The notes beneath the pieces were generated by a model. That model saw nothing but the letters and a program-made list of their open reading frames with translations, was not told where the DNA came from and did no database searches. Of a DNA stretch of 64,000 bases, positions 31,101 to 39,994 are shown one piece after another (the stretch's first letter is position 1; each line of letters opens with the position of its first letter). The stretch covers positions 62,001 to 126,000 of the forward strand of contig JAETNY010000003.1 of the NCBI GenBank assembly GCA_021771915.1. The letters are read 5' to 3'. A program made the position numbers and the translations under genes. The stretch is from Bacillota bacterium. GTDB taxonomy: Bacteria; Bacillota; Dehalobacteriia; UBA4068; UBA4997.

Positions 31101-31517
31101 TTTTACTTCTTCAACTTCAGCGGCTTCAACAGTCAAAGTTGTTTTTGCCACACCCTGGCCACCGTCCTTGGTAACGGTAACACTGATTTCAGCGGTACCT
31201 GTGGCCTGCGCATCGGCAACAACCTTTGCTGTTTTGCCATTGCCTGTTACACTAACATCATTGTTATTGCTAGACCAGGCAAAAGTATAACCGGTCATTT
31301 CGGTATCAGACTGATTGCTGTAAACAATATCTTTTACAGTAAGCGTAACACCAGCTTCATCACCAGCTGTAATTTTAGTTGGATTGCTGGTATCAAAATT
31401 CACCGTATAAACATTGTCAGCCTGAGCCGTAGGCTCATCAGCCGCAAACACAGAAAACGGCATCATTGTGAAAACCATGCAAAAAATTAACAGCTTGGCT
31501 AAAAATTTTTTACTCAT
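28197..31517 (-). CDS. Large surface protein: signal peptide, Ig-like (Big2) and InlB B-repeat domains, three C-terminal SLH domains
   Basis: Signal MSKKFLAKLLIFCMVFTMMPFSVFA; repeats (YTFNGWFTAATDGDKVTENTTFDADTTIYAQW); Big2 (VIWSSSDPAVATVDENGIVTAVKEGSATITAT); SLH x3 (FSDVEANAWYAEYINYVAENGLMNGYENGTFGPNDKTTRAQIVTVLFR). Confidence 0.95.
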   Translation of the reverse strand: MSKKFLAKLLIFCMVFTMMPFSVFAADEPTAQADNVYTVNFDTSNPTKITAGDEAGVTLTVKDIVYSNQSDTEMTGYTFAWSSNNNDVSVTGNGKTAKVVADAQATGTAEISVTVTKDGGQGVAKTTLTVEAAEVEEVKITFDGNGGTISGDNIVTISKGAAIGTLPVPTKEGYTFNGWFTAATDGDKVTENTTFDADTTIYAQWTKNEEEATITKVTVTPITTTLVVGGDEATVQLIATVTGTGAFDKTVIWSSSDPAVATVDENGIVTAVKEGSATITATAKGNSNIKGTSTITVKPEGTGVYTVTFDTDGGSLVADQKVEAGKTATEPNQPTKSGFDFAGWYAKDATEPFDFTTPINDNITLVAKWTKKVAVEYTVTFMDEDKVVGTVKTVDSKVEIMPYANKEGYAFLGWFDAKEGGNKITAATVFTKDTTVYAQWAELEIIKIICNPEKVTAVADKAGKKIVVTGNVGADEEIALYCQLGYMDGNETVLIAVTSEGIKIDYVEGKFVANPAKVTVGITEYNVDLSGLKLEQFVTVTPETSVDVPANATDDEKATAEAAKGTWVEGIQNAVSAAKTENADGSLTIGSTTVSAKAIADAVKELAAPEGLAVKTVVVPRLSIKVAAELKFDITVVADVRVTTDDKNMVLEGAGRNTINVEEGIPVTVEKEVSIYLPLAKSVLNLSNYNKNLFVKHTKSNGKVYRYLAYKEIWNGGNAISFTNPNGFSEFEIDKDFNGVAVVDGVAYETLQAAVDAVADNGRILLLQDGTATVGKTITFTVVEYVQGVKATITAGTNTEVNTDNVNANGIGTYVFTYKGGGSSGGGGSSSNVSIATKVTGGKVTVTPTRPTRGQTVTITVAPADGYKLDTLTVTDLKGNTIELTKVSDTKYTFVMPAGKVKITPSFVKVDGSDKKDETTNVNKRFSDVEANAWYAEYINYVAENGLMNGYENGTFGPNDKTTRAQIVTVLFRMEGEPAVSASSKFSDVSAGGQYYSSAVTWAARNNIVNGYEDGRFGPNDNVTREQIAAILFRYAEYKGYDTSLAGNVASFNDAAKVSSWATNAISWAIGEGLMNGDNGALRPQGNATRAEIAALLMRFSENIAK

Positions 31518-31687
31518 TTTTTTGTCTTTCTCCTTTCTTAAAAATCAAAACTTCATACATCTATAACAACATGAAACAATATCGTTAACAAAAACCACCT
31601 CCCAGTTTACGTTAAAAAAATACTTTAAACTAAATTTATATTTTTTTAACCTTGGTGAATAATAATATAAGAAAAAGTAAATAAAAG

Positions 31688-31717
31688 CTTTCATAAAGTG
31701 TTTTTACTTTACGAAAA
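31688..31717. repeat. Putative recombinase crossover site A (11-8-11)
   Basis: CTTTCATAAAG-TGTTTTTA-CTTTACGAAAA; TGTTTTTACTTTACGAAAA recurs inverted at 33375-33393. Confidence 0.65.
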
Positions 31718-31810
31718 AACGCCGACAAAGCCAACTCCAACCTGTTTTTTAAACAAACTGACCAGAATTTTTGACGGCGATAAAAATTTTTATAAGTTTT
31801 TAAAACAACA

Positions 31811-31846
31811 AACACCCACGCCGCTTGGCCAAACAGCGCAGGTGTT
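31811..31846 (-). terminator. Hairpin terminator downstream of recombinase gene
   Basis: AACACCTGCGC...GCGTGGGTGTT stem with following T-rich tract on minus strand. Confidence 0.55.
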
Positions 31847-31918
31847 ATAAAATGTATACAGGAAAAGCTGTAATAACAACGGTTCGTCTTGATTTGACTT
31901 AAAAATTTTTAATTCTTA

Positions 31919-31951
31919 AAATCGTCACCTGGCAGAGTGGCGATTCTTTTT
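31919..31951. terminator. Hairpin downstream of recombinase gene (possible bidirectional terminator)
   Basis: AATCGTCAC-CTGGCAGA-GTGGCGATT followed by CTTTTT. Confidence 0.5.
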
Positions 31952-32032
31952 ATGCATACGCTTAAATATTATCGTGACCATGAAAGCCCCAATATGAAAA
32001 GTTATCCGTATCGGCATAATCTCACAACCACA

Positions 32033-33172
32033 TCAGTCAAAATTTAAACCGTGCAGGGTGTTCACAAGCTCCATATCGGCGCGTTTCTGTGCCAGACTGG
32101 GGTGTACATAAAGCTGCATGGTCGTGCGGATATTGGCATGACCCAAAATTTCGCTCAGACTTTTAACATTGCCGCCCAAAGCAATAAAACGGCTGGCAAA
32201 AGTATGCCGCAATACATGAAAATTGCGTACTGGTATACCGCAACGCTTTAGAAGGCTGGCAAAACGATATTGCATCGTGCGCGGTTCTAATGGCCGTTGA
32301 CCGCCGAAAATATAAGACTGTTCTGCCCGAATCTTAGCCGAACGGGCAAGCAACGCCAGCAAATCAGCCGTTAACGGTATAGTACGCCGGGCGGCTTCTG
32401 TTTTCGGCGTTTGCAGCAAAAGTTCAGAATGACCGTTTTGCGTCACTCTTTGCACCGTTCGCTGCACCGTCAGCGTCTGCGCCGTCCAGTCAATATCGGA
32501 CCAGCGCAGCGCACAAACCTCCCCCAAACGCAAACCGCTGTTTAAACAAAGCAAAACCGCGGCCTGACTGACAGAGGATGCCGCCAAAAGATTTTCCGTC
32601 AGTTGACAAACCTCCGGTTCTGTAAAAATCTCCGGCTTGCCGGCACAGCGCGCCGCCGGCGGCCGCAGGTTCAAAATTGCCGCAGACTGGGCAATGGCAA
32701 AATCACGCGCCGCCATTTTGACGGCGGATTTTATCAGGCTCAATATATCGGCTATTGTTTTGGCCGCCAAACCGCCCTGCTTATCCAAACGACCACTTTG
32801 CATTTTGTTAGCCATAAAAGCGGCAATTTTTTGCGCCGTCAGCTTACTTAGCAGACAGCCGCCTAGTTCCGGCAAAATTTGAGTATTCAGCAAACCGGCA
32901 TATCGAGCATAGCTGGAGGGTTTTAAAATCGGCTGCTTTCGATGCAGCCAATCAGCAAAAAGTTTCTGCACAGTCAGCTGACTGCCAGGTTGGGGCTTGG
33001 CATTCTGGCTGGCCGCCAGCTGCTGCTTGCAAATCAGAAGTTTTTGACGCACCGCTGCGCAGGTTCTGCCATAAACAGAAACATACTTCTGGCGCCCCTC
33101 CTGCCACACCAGATAACGCCCCTCCCAACGGCCGTCACGCCTTTTATAAATGTTTTCTCCTCTTTTGCTCAT
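32033..33172 (-). CDS. Tyrosine recombinase / phage-type integrase
   Basis: N-terminal arm-binding region (ENIYKRRDGRWEGRYL); catalytic motifs SGLRLGEVCALRW, FHVLRHTFASRFIALGGNVKSLSEILGHANIRTTMQLYVH. Confidence 0.95.
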   Translation of the reverse strand: MSKRGENIYKRRDGRWEGRYLVWQEGRQKYVSVYGRTCAAVRQKLLICKQQLAASQNAKPQPGSQLTVQKLFADWLHRKQPILKPSSYARYAGLLNTQILPELGGCLLSKLTAQKIAAFMANKMQSGRLDKQGGLAAKTIADILSLIKSAVKMAARDFAIAQSAAILNLRPPAARCAGKPEIFTEPEVCQLTENLLAASSVSQAAVLLCLNSGLRLGEVCALRWSDIDWTAQTLTVQRTVQRVTQNGHSELLLQTPKTEAARRTIPLTADLLALLARSAKIRAEQSYIFGGQRPLEPRTMQYRFASLLKRCGIPVRNFHVLRHTFASRFIALGGNVKSLSEILGHANIRTTMQLYVHPSLAQKRADMELVNTLHGLNFD

Positions 33173-33319
33173 CTGATTACTCCCCTTTTGAGTCTAACTA
33201 CGACAACTTTTTGACCATTTTTTTGACGGCTAAAAGCCTTTTATAATGACAATTAACTGCCTAAAAAATAGAATTTTTGTTTTACTTGTAAAAAAGTTCA
33301 ATAAATTTTTTATAAATTA

Positions 33320-33348
33320 TTGACTTGTCTGCCATAAAACCTTATAAT
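33320..33348 (+). promoter_or_regulatory. Consensus sigma70 promoter inside the putative invertible segment, reading outward (rightward)
   Basis: TTGACT-N17-TATAAT. Confidence 0.7.
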
Positions 33349-33374
33349 ATAGATAAGAAAAAGTAAAAGCAGGA

Positions 33375-33404
33375 TTTTCGTAAAGTAAAAACATTTTACG
33401 AAAA
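33375..33404. repeat. Putative recombinase crossover site B (11-8-11, inverted relative to A)
   Basis: TTTTCGTAAAG-TAAAAACA-TTTTACGAAAA. Confidence 0.65.
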
Positions 33405-33445
33405 CCCTGCTTATTTTAATCGCCGCCGCAGTTTTAAAACAATGC

Positions 33446-33480
33446 AAAATCCCTCTTAAAACAGCGTTAAGAGGGATTTT
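33446..33480. terminator. Bidirectional terminator between site B and panE-like gene
   Basis: AAAATCCCTCTTAA-AACAGCG-TTAAGAGGGATTTT. Confidence 0.75.
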
Positions 33481-33530
33481 GATGTGAACACTTCGCTATG
33501 GCAAGGCCAACTTATATGTTATTAATATTT

Positions 33531-34463
33531 TTACTGCTGACTTTTCAGCTGGTTCTGCCGCTCCTTGCCATGAATAATCTCTCGCAAAACGGCATTAATC
33601 GGAGTCAGGACGCCAGCCGCCGCCCCATATTCCTCCACAATGCCGGCAAAATAATCGACCTCGGTAATCCGCCCGGCCTTAATGTCCTGATGCATACTGG
33701 TTTGCGCCGTGCGCGGAAAAGCCGCCATAAAACGCTCGGTTTCCTTGCGGTCAGCCTCCGTTAAATCCACACCGCGCGCCTTGGCCAGTTCCACAACCTC
33801 CTGCATAGCCGCAGAAGCCAGCCGAAAGTAATTTTCAACCTCGCTGCACTCATAAATAAAGCAGTCCACAGCCGCCGTCACCTGATTATAGCCCACGTTC
33901 AACATGAACTTTTTCCAGATAGTACGTTCCATATCGGCGGCAATCTCCAAAGGAATGGGCGTACGGCTCAAAATCTGGCGTACCCGCTCAACCTCCGGCG
34001 CATAAGGCTCCGTATTGCGCTCCCAACCAAACTGCAATACGCCGCGCGTGGTAAAATCCACCGCATTAACCGTGCGCCGCGCGTCAATACCCATGGCAAT
34101 GCCAAACAGCACCCTAGCCTGCGGAAAAGCTGCGCGCAAAGTCGGCGTGGCGCTGATACCATTCAACAGCGGTACAATGATAGTGCCATCGCCCACAAAA
34201 GGCCGCATATCGTCCAGCGCGTCCGCCAGACCGTAATTTTTAACGCAGACGAAAATCACCTCCGCCGGCACCACATCTTCGGCCGGCCGCTCCACGCGCA
34301 GGGGATAGCGCGCATCGTTCACCTGCAAACCCTCGGCCTGCAAACGGTCATACCGACTGCCGCTGGCAATCGCAAAAAAATCATTGGGATAAGCATTATA
34401 CAAATCCATGCCAAAAACCGAGCCCACGGCTCCCATACCAATCATTGCTATTCGCATTTTCAT
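33531..34463 (-). CDS. panE: Ketopantoate reductase (ApbA/PanE) family protein
   Basis: MRIAMIGMGAVGSVFGMDL; IFVCVKNYGLADAL; GRITEVDYFAGIVEEYG. Confidence 0.85.
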   Translation of the reverse strand: MKMRIAMIGMGAVGSVFGMDLYNAYPNDFFAIASGSRYDRLQAEGLQVNDARYPLRVERPAEDVVPAEVIFVCVKNYGLADALDDMRPFVGDGTIIVPLLNGISATPTLRAAFPQARVLFGIAMGIDARRTVNAVDFTTRGVLQFGWERNTEPYAPEVERVRQILSRTPIPLEIAADMERTIWKKFMLNVGYNQVTAAVDCFIYECSEVENYFRLASAAMQEVVELAKARGVDLTEADRKETERFMAAFPRTAQTSMHQDIKAGRITEVDYFAGIVEEYGAAAGVLTPINAVLREIIHGKERQNQLKSQQ

Positions 34464-34529
34464 ACCTCCTTTTATTCATTATGTTGCCTTGTTCAGAGCA
34501 TTGAAAATTTAACAGAGGAGCCTACCCTG

Positions 34530-36344
34530 TTATTCTATTTCCAAAACGGCCATAAACGCCTCCTGCGGTATCGTCACACTGCCGACCTGTTTCATGCGCT
34601 TTTTGCCAGCCTTTTGTTTTTCCAGCAGCTTACGCTTACGTGTAACGTCGCCGCCATAACATTTGGCCAAAACGTCCTTGCGCAGCGCTTTGATAGTTTC
34701 CCGAGCGATAACCTTGTTGCCCACCGAAGCCTGCACCGGTATTTCAAACAACTGCCGGGGAATAAGCCGGCGCAGTTTGTCAGTCAGCGCCCGGCCGCGA
34801 TAATAGGCCTTATCTTTATGCACAATGCAGGAAAGCGCGTCAACCACCTCATTGTTCACCATAATATCCAGCTTTACCAGATTGGACTGCTGATAGCCAG
34901 AAAGTTCATAGTCCAGCGAAGCATAACCTTTGGTCATGCTTTTTAGCTTGTCGAAATAATCAAAAATAATCTCGGATAGGGGCAAATCATAAAGCAGCAT
35001 AACCCGGGTGGGCGTGATATATTCCATGTTTAAGAAGTTGCCGCGCTTGTCCTGCCCCAGTTCCATCACATTGCCCACAAAATCTTTCGGCACCATAATG
35101 GTGGCCTTAACATAAGGCTCCTCAATAGCCAACAACTCGCCGGCCGGCGGCAGGTCAGTGGGATTATCAATCTCGATAACCTCGCCGTTGGTTTTCGTCA
35201 CGCGGTAATTTACGCTGGGCGCGGTGGTAATCAGTTCCAAATCATATTCGCGCTCCAAACGCTCCTTGATAATCTCCATATGCAGCAAGCCCAAAAAACC
35301 GCAACGGAAACCAAAACCCAGCGCCGCCGAGGTTTCCGGCTCATAAAGCAGCGCCGCGTCATTCAGCTGCAATTTTTCCAATGCATCTTTCAAATCGTTA
35401 TATTTGGCGGAGTCCACTGGATACAGACCGCAGTAAACCATGGAAACAGCCGGACGATAACCCGGCAGCGGCAACGGCGTGGGGTCAGCGGCGTTAGTAA
35501 TCGTATCTCCAACCCGAGTATCGCGCACATTTTTAATGCTGGCCGTCAAAAAGCCAACATCGCCGGCCGCCAGCGAGTCCACCATTGTAATGTTGGGGCT
35601 TAAAACGCCCACCTCAACCACTTCAAATTCCTTTTGTGTATTCATCATACGAACGCGCATGCCGCGGCGTACCTCGCCGGACATCACGCGAAAATAAGGC
35701 AAAACCCCTTTATAAGCATCAAATGTGCTGTCAAAAATCAGAGCGGAAAGCGATTCCTCCCGGCTTCCCTCCGGCGCCGGTATCCGTTGCACAATGGCCT
35801 CCAAAACGTCTTCAATACCAAAACCGGTTTTGGCAGAAATCATCAGCGCATCGTCCGCCGGCAGACCAATAACCTCCTCCAGTTCTGCCTTGACCGCATC
35901 GGGGTCAGCGTTGGGTAAATCTATTTTATTGATAACCGGAATAATTTCCAGATTATTTTCCAGCGCCAGATAAACATTCGCCAGAGTCTGCGCTTCAATG
36001 CCCTGCGCCGCGTCCACAACCAGCAGCGCGCCCTCGCAGGCTGCCAGCGAGCGGCTGACCTCATAATTAAAATCCACATGGCCAGGCGTATCAATCAAAT
36101 GCAGCGTGTAGGTCTGGCCGTCTTTGGCCTGATAATTCAGGCGCACCGCCTTAAGCTTAATCGTAATGCCACGCTCACGTTCCAAATCCATATCGTCCAG
36201 CACCTGCGCCTCCATTTCCCGGCTGGAAAGCGCGCCGGTATATTCCAGCAATCGGTCGGCCAGTGTGGATTTGCCATGGTCAATATGGGCAATTATACAA
36301 AAATTACGGATATTTTTCTGTTCTGTTTGTTTATTTACACTCAT
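34530..36344 (-). CDS. lepA: Elongation factor 4
   Basis: [27 protein letters not shown], full-length EF4 homology, C-terminal [25 protein letters not shown]. Confidence 0.98.
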   Translation of the reverse strand: MSVNKQTEQKNIRNFCIIAHIDHGKSTLADRLLEYTGALSSREMEAQVLDDMDLERERGITIKLKAVRLNYQAKDGQTYTLHLIDTPGHVDFNYEVSRSLAACEGALLVVDAAQGIEAQTLANVYLALENNLEIIPVINKIDLPNADPDAVKAELEEVIGLPADDALMISAKTGFGIEDVLEAIVQRIPAPEGSREESLSALIFDSTFDAYKGVLPYFRVMSGEVRRGMRVRMMNTQKEFEVVEVGVLSPNITMVDSLAAGDVGFLTASIKNVRDTRVGDTITNAADPTPLPLPGYRPAVSMVYCGLYPVDSAKYNDLKDALEKLQLNDAALLYEPETSAALGFGFRCGFLGLLHMEIIKERLEREYDLELITTAPSVNYRVTKTNGEVIEIDNPTDLPPAGELLAIEEPYVKATIMVPKDFVGNVMELGQDKRGNFLNMEYITPTRVMLLYDLPLSEIIFDYFDKLKSMTKGYASLDYELSGYQQSNLVKLDIMVNNEVVDALSCIVHKDKAYYRGRALTDKLRRLIPRQLFEIPVQASVGNKVIARETIKALRKDVLAKCYGGDVTRKRKLLEKQKAGKKRMKQVGSVTIPQEAFMAVLEIE

Positions 36345-36379
36345 TTTGTTAAAATTCCTCTTATATTATAAATTTTTAA

Positions 36380-38056
36380 TTATTTTTCCGTTGTTTTTTC
36401 ATCTGAATTCGCGGACGGCAAAGTACTCCGCGGCCGAAACTTACGACGCAATATACCCAGCAGCTGCTCGGCCTCCGGCATATGCCAAAGCATGGCCAGA
36501 AACATAAACAGGCCAATACCCAGCCCCGTAACCAGCAGAATTTCAGCCAGCTGCGCCAGTTTGCTGGAAATCGGCAGGTAAAGCTGCCAAAAATGCGCCA
36601 GCAGCCAGACGACCGCTCCCATAACCAGAGAAATCAGGGTTGTCTGGGCAGTGGATTTTAACAGCGCCCAACTGCCGATATCGCCAATCTGCCAGTTCAG
36701 CAACACAATAAGCACTACCATGTTGAAAATGCCAGCCACGGAATAGGCCAGCGCCAGGCCGCCCTGCGCCATATAACGCACCAGAATTATGGAAAGCACC
36801 ACGTTGACCGCAATGGAAAGCACCGCAACCGCCACCGGCTTGCGCGTATCTTTCAGGGCATAAAACGCCCGGGAAAGCGTATGAATAGCCGCATAAGCAA
36901 ATATGCCAATGGTATAGAAAACCAGAGCATAGGCGGTTTGTTTGGTGTCCTCCGCCGTAAAGGCGCCGCTTTTGAACTCATACATGAAGCGAATTACCGG
37001 CTCGCTCAAAGCAGCCAGCCCAAAAGAGGCCGGAATAGTCACAAAAATTACAGTACGCACGCCCATAATCAGCGTGGCCTTGAAGTTATCCCACTGCTCT
37101 CGCGCCGCCAGCTGAGTCATAGTGGGGAAAAAGGCAATGCCCACCGTAATACCAAACAGCGTTATCGGCAGCTGCATCAGGCGTTGGGCGGCACGCAACG
37201 CAGAAACCAGCCCGGCCGAAAGTTCAGAAGCCAAATTCTGATTGACAAATAAATTAAACTGGCTGGCGCCCAGACCGATAAACACCGGCACAATCAGCGC
37301 CAGCAGTTCCTGCACGCCGGGGTGACGCAGATTAAAGCTGAACGTGTAATGCATACCCATCTGCCAAAGCTTGATGAATTGCACCAGAAAATTCATAATA
37401 GCGCCCAGCACCACGCCCACCGAAAAGCCAGCAATGCCATAGCCGGGAAAATAATGCTCAATCGGCGCGGCCAGCAGCAGGCCGCCCAGAATAATACCAA
37501 GATTATAAAGCACCGAGCCGACCGCCGGCGCGGTAAATTCCTTATAGGACTGCAATATGCCGGTGCTGATACCGGACAGGCACATGAAAATTACCTGCAC
37601 AAACATAATACGCGTCAGATTGATAGTAAGGGTTTTGGTGTAGCCGTCAAAGCCCGGCACCAGCCAGTCCACCAGCTGCGGCGCCAGCGCCACGCCCAGC
37701 ACTACGCCGATTGTCAGCAGCACCATAATCCAGTTAAAAATAATGCTTAAAACGCGCCAGCCCTCTTCCTCCTGATTGCGCGCCAGATAGCTGGAAAAAA
37801 CCGGAATAAAGGCAGAGGAAAGCGCGCCGCCCACCAAAATCATATACAAAAAATCCGGTATGGAAAAGGCCGCGTTATAAGCGTCGGTTAAATTGTTCTG
37901 GCCAAATTTGGCAAAGATAAGAACATCACGCAAATAACCCAATATGCGCGAGGCAATCGTACTGAGCATCAGCAGGTTGGCCGCAGCCAGCAGAGAAGCG
38001 CCGCCGCCTTTGGCCGTGCCTGAACCGGCACCGTTTTTTTCTGGTAAACCGCCCAA
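36380..38056 (-). CDS. murJ: Lipid II flippase MurJ
   Basis: MviN signature: LSTIASRILGYLRDVLIFAKFG...DAYNAAFSIPDFLY. Confidence 0.93.
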   Translation of the reverse strand: MGGLPEKNGAGSGTAKGGGASLLAAANLLMLSTIASRILGYLRDVLIFAKFGQNNLTDAYNAAFSIPDFLYMILVGGALSSAFIPVFSSYLARNQEEEGWRVLSIIFNWIMVLLTIGVVLGVALAPQLVDWLVPGFDGYTKTLTINLTRIMFVQVIFMCLSGISTGILQSYKEFTAPAVGSVLYNLGIILGGLLLAAPIEHYFPGYGIAGFSVGVVLGAIMNFLVQFIKLWQMGMHYTFSFNLRHPGVQELLALIVPVFIGLGASQFNLFVNQNLASELSAGLVSALRAAQRLMQLPITLFGITVGIAFFPTMTQLAAREQWDNFKATLIMGVRTVIFVTIPASFGLAALSEPVIRFMYEFKSGAFTAEDTKQTAYALVFYTIGIFAYAAIHTLSRAFYALKDTRKPVAVAVLSIAVNVVLSIILVRYMAQGGLALAYSVAGIFNMVVLIVLLNWQIGDIGSWALLKSTAQTTLISLVMGAVVWLLAHFWQLYLPISSKLAQLAEILLVTGLGIGLFMFLAMLWHMPEAEQLLGILRRKFRPRSTLPSANSDEKTTEK

Positions 38057-38140
38057 ATAAAATTCACTTCCTGAATAATAGGTGTTGGATATTGATATTA
38101 TATCACAACCTATACAATGTTACAACCAGAATTTTCATTT

Positions 38141-39031
38141 TTATTCTTCCGCCAAAACCTGCCGCATGGCCTCCGCCAAAAGAGTAGCGGCATATTCTAC
38201 CTCCTCAATATTATTTTCCGTGCTGCCCATCTCCACCAGAATGGCATGGTCAAAAATATGCTGATTATAGCGCCCGGCCTGCACGGAAATCCGCCGCAGC
38301 AGCCCAGGATATAATTCGTCCATCTTATCGCCCAGCCGCTGCATAAAATCGCGATTGCTCTGCCAGTTGGGATTTTCATAACGCTGGGCGCTGCCGCAAA
38401 CCAGCATAATCCGTGCCGCCGTGCGCCCGTTGATATCCACCACTGAAGCCTCCCGGCTAACCCCAGCGTCACGATGCCAGTCAATCAAAACCTGCAAATT
38501 CGGATAAGCCGCCAGAAGCCCCTCTGCCGTGGCCAGAGAATTGGCATAAGCCTTATTCCAATCCGGCCAGTCATGAATGGTTTCATTAACCAAAACCCCC
38601 ACGCCCTCCGCCTGCAAGGTATCCGCAAATGCATGCGCCGCCTGATAAATCCCACCCAGTTCACCATAAACTTTGGGCTGTCCGGAATAGCTGGTATATG
38701 TTTCGGAACTGTGCGTGCAATAAACCGCAACCCTGATTTCAGCGGCGGCCTCCGCCAAATCCTGCTGATAACGCCGCCAGGCAAAAAGCGCCTCGCTGTC
38801 TGCCATTAAACGGCTTGGCCATTTGCCGGAGGGCTGAACAGACTGAATAATACCGTCTGCATTGCTCAACACATTATTTACCGGCGCGCTCTGACCGCCC
38901 AGGCGATTTTGTCCCAGCCAGGCTCCGCCCAGACACAACAGCAAAAGCAGCAGCCAAACCGCAGACTGCCGATTATGCCGACAGGGAGCCGCCATATCTG
39001 CATAGTATGTCCGATTATCTTTTGCACGCAT
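38141..39031 (-). CDS. spoIIP: Stage II sporulation protein P
   Basis: VAVYCTHSSETYTSYSG, DWHRDAG, MLVCGSAQRYENPNWQSN, ILVEMGSTENNIEEVEYAATLLAEAM. Confidence 0.9.
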   Translation of the reverse strand: MRAKDNRTYYADMAAPCRHNRQSAVWLLLLLLCLGGAWLGQNRLGGQSAPVNNVLSNADGIIQSVQPSGKWPSRLMADSEALFAWRRYQQDLAEAAAEIRVAVYCTHSSETYTSYSGQPKVYGELGGIYQAAHAFADTLQAEGVGVLVNETIHDWPDWNKAYANSLATAEGLLAAYPNLQVLIDWHRDAGVSREASVVDINGRTAARIMLVCGSAQRYENPNWQSNRDFMQRLGDKMDELYPGLLRRISVQAGRYNQHIFDHAILVEMGSTENNIEEVEYAATLLAEAMRQVLAEE

Positions 39032-39141
39032 AGTTACCCTCCAATTTCTGTTTAATGTTTATGAAAAAGAAAAGTAAAATATGCCTTTAAAATCAGAAGC
39101 CGCACCAGCTTAAATTTTTTAGCAAAAAGCATAAAAAGCTA

Positions 39142-39170
39142 TTGCATTTTGGAATTTTTTATGCTAAAAT
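39142..39170 (+). promoter_or_regulatory. Promoter of rpsT with extended -10
   Basis: TTGCAT-N17-TAAAAT preceded by ATGC. Confidence 0.6.
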
Positions 39171-39247
39171 ATATTGGTTGATTTATATAGTTTATCCATG
39201 TTATAAGGTTTTTTTATATAGTCAAATGCTTTACAGGAGGTGAAACC

Positions 39248-39520
39248 ATGGCAAACATCAAATCCGCGAAGAAAAGGGTGCTCATCGCTGAAGCCCGGCG
39301 TGTAAAAAATGCAGCTGCGCGTTCCCGTATCCGTACTGCGCTCAAGAAGTATGAGGCTTCTTTGGAGGCAGGCACCAACAAAGAGGAAACTCAGGCTTTG
39401 CTGCGTGAGGTTATCAGTCTGTTGGACAAGGCTGCCCGCACCAATTTAATTCATCGCAATGCCGCCGCCAGAAAGAAATCTCATCTGGTTTTGCGTTTTA
39501 ACAAAACTTTCGCAGCTTAA
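39248..39520 (+). CDS. rpsT: 30S ribosomal protein S20
   Basis: MANIKSAKKRVLIAEARRVKNAAARSRIRTALKKYE; RBS AGGAGGTGA. Confidence 0.98.
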   Translation: MANIKSAKKRVLIAEARRVKNAAARSRIRTALKKYEASLEAGTNKEETQALLREVISLLDKAARTNLIHRNAAARKKSHLVLRFNKTFAA

Positions 39521-39535
39521 TTTACAGCATATATT

Positions 39536-39573
39536 AAAGGGTGATTGCCTGTTTTCCAGCGCAATCACCCTTT
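39536..39573 (+). terminator. rpsT terminator
   Basis: AAAGGGTGATTGC...GCAATCACCCTTTTT. Confidence 0.8.
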
Positions 39574-39583
39574 TTATTATTTA

Positions 39584-39868
39584 TTAAATAAGGTCTTTAT
39601 TAACACCACTGCAATCTATAATTATATCCAACAAATCCGCAGACTGCTGGTATATATAATTCAGCTGTGACATGCAAAGTTCCAGAGAACTGGCCGGGTT
39701 TGCGATTTCTCTCTCCTCCATTTCCAGCACATTATATAACAAATGCAATGTATTATTGACAGCCCAAATCTGCGTGAAAAAATCCGTCAATTTTCCTATC
39801 GCCGCCGCCAATTTTTTTTCGTTTAAGTCCTCCGATGATTGTTTTGTCAAATTTTTTTCTGTTTCCAT
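39584..39868 (-). CDS. Hypothetical protein
   Basis: 94-aa ORF with RBS AAGGAG. Confidence 0.65.
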   Translation of the reverse strand: METEKNLTKQSSEDLNEKKLAAAIGKLTDFFTQIWAVNNTLHLLYNVLEMEEREIANPASSLELCMSQLNYIYQQSADLLDIIIDCSGVNKDLI

Positions 39869-39899
39869 TATATTATTCTCCTTATTTTGTTATTGATTT

Positions 39900-39944
39900 C
39901 CCTCAAAGAGAATGATATAATAGATTTATCATTCTCCTTGAGGG
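39900..39944 (-). promoter_or_regulatory. Leader hairpin upstream of the 94-aa ORF
   Basis: CCCTCAA-a-GAGAATGATA ... TATCATTCTC-c-TTGAGGG. Confidence 0.55.
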
Positions 39945-39994
39945 GTTTGGTTATAAGACAATCGGTGTGCTTGTCAGGCGTTTAACCGGTTGTC

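Noticed and set aside
30069-31490. 473-aa plus-strand ORF antisense to the SLH protein gene
   Set aside because: Low-complexity Cys/Asn/Ser-rich translation without domain logic; the opposite strand encodes clear signal peptide, Ig-like, InlB-repeat and SLH domains.
32033-33172. Integrase as the end of a prophage or ICE
   Set aside because: No phage structural, conjugation or replication genes and no tRNA attachment site nearby; housekeeping genes resume immediately on the right side.
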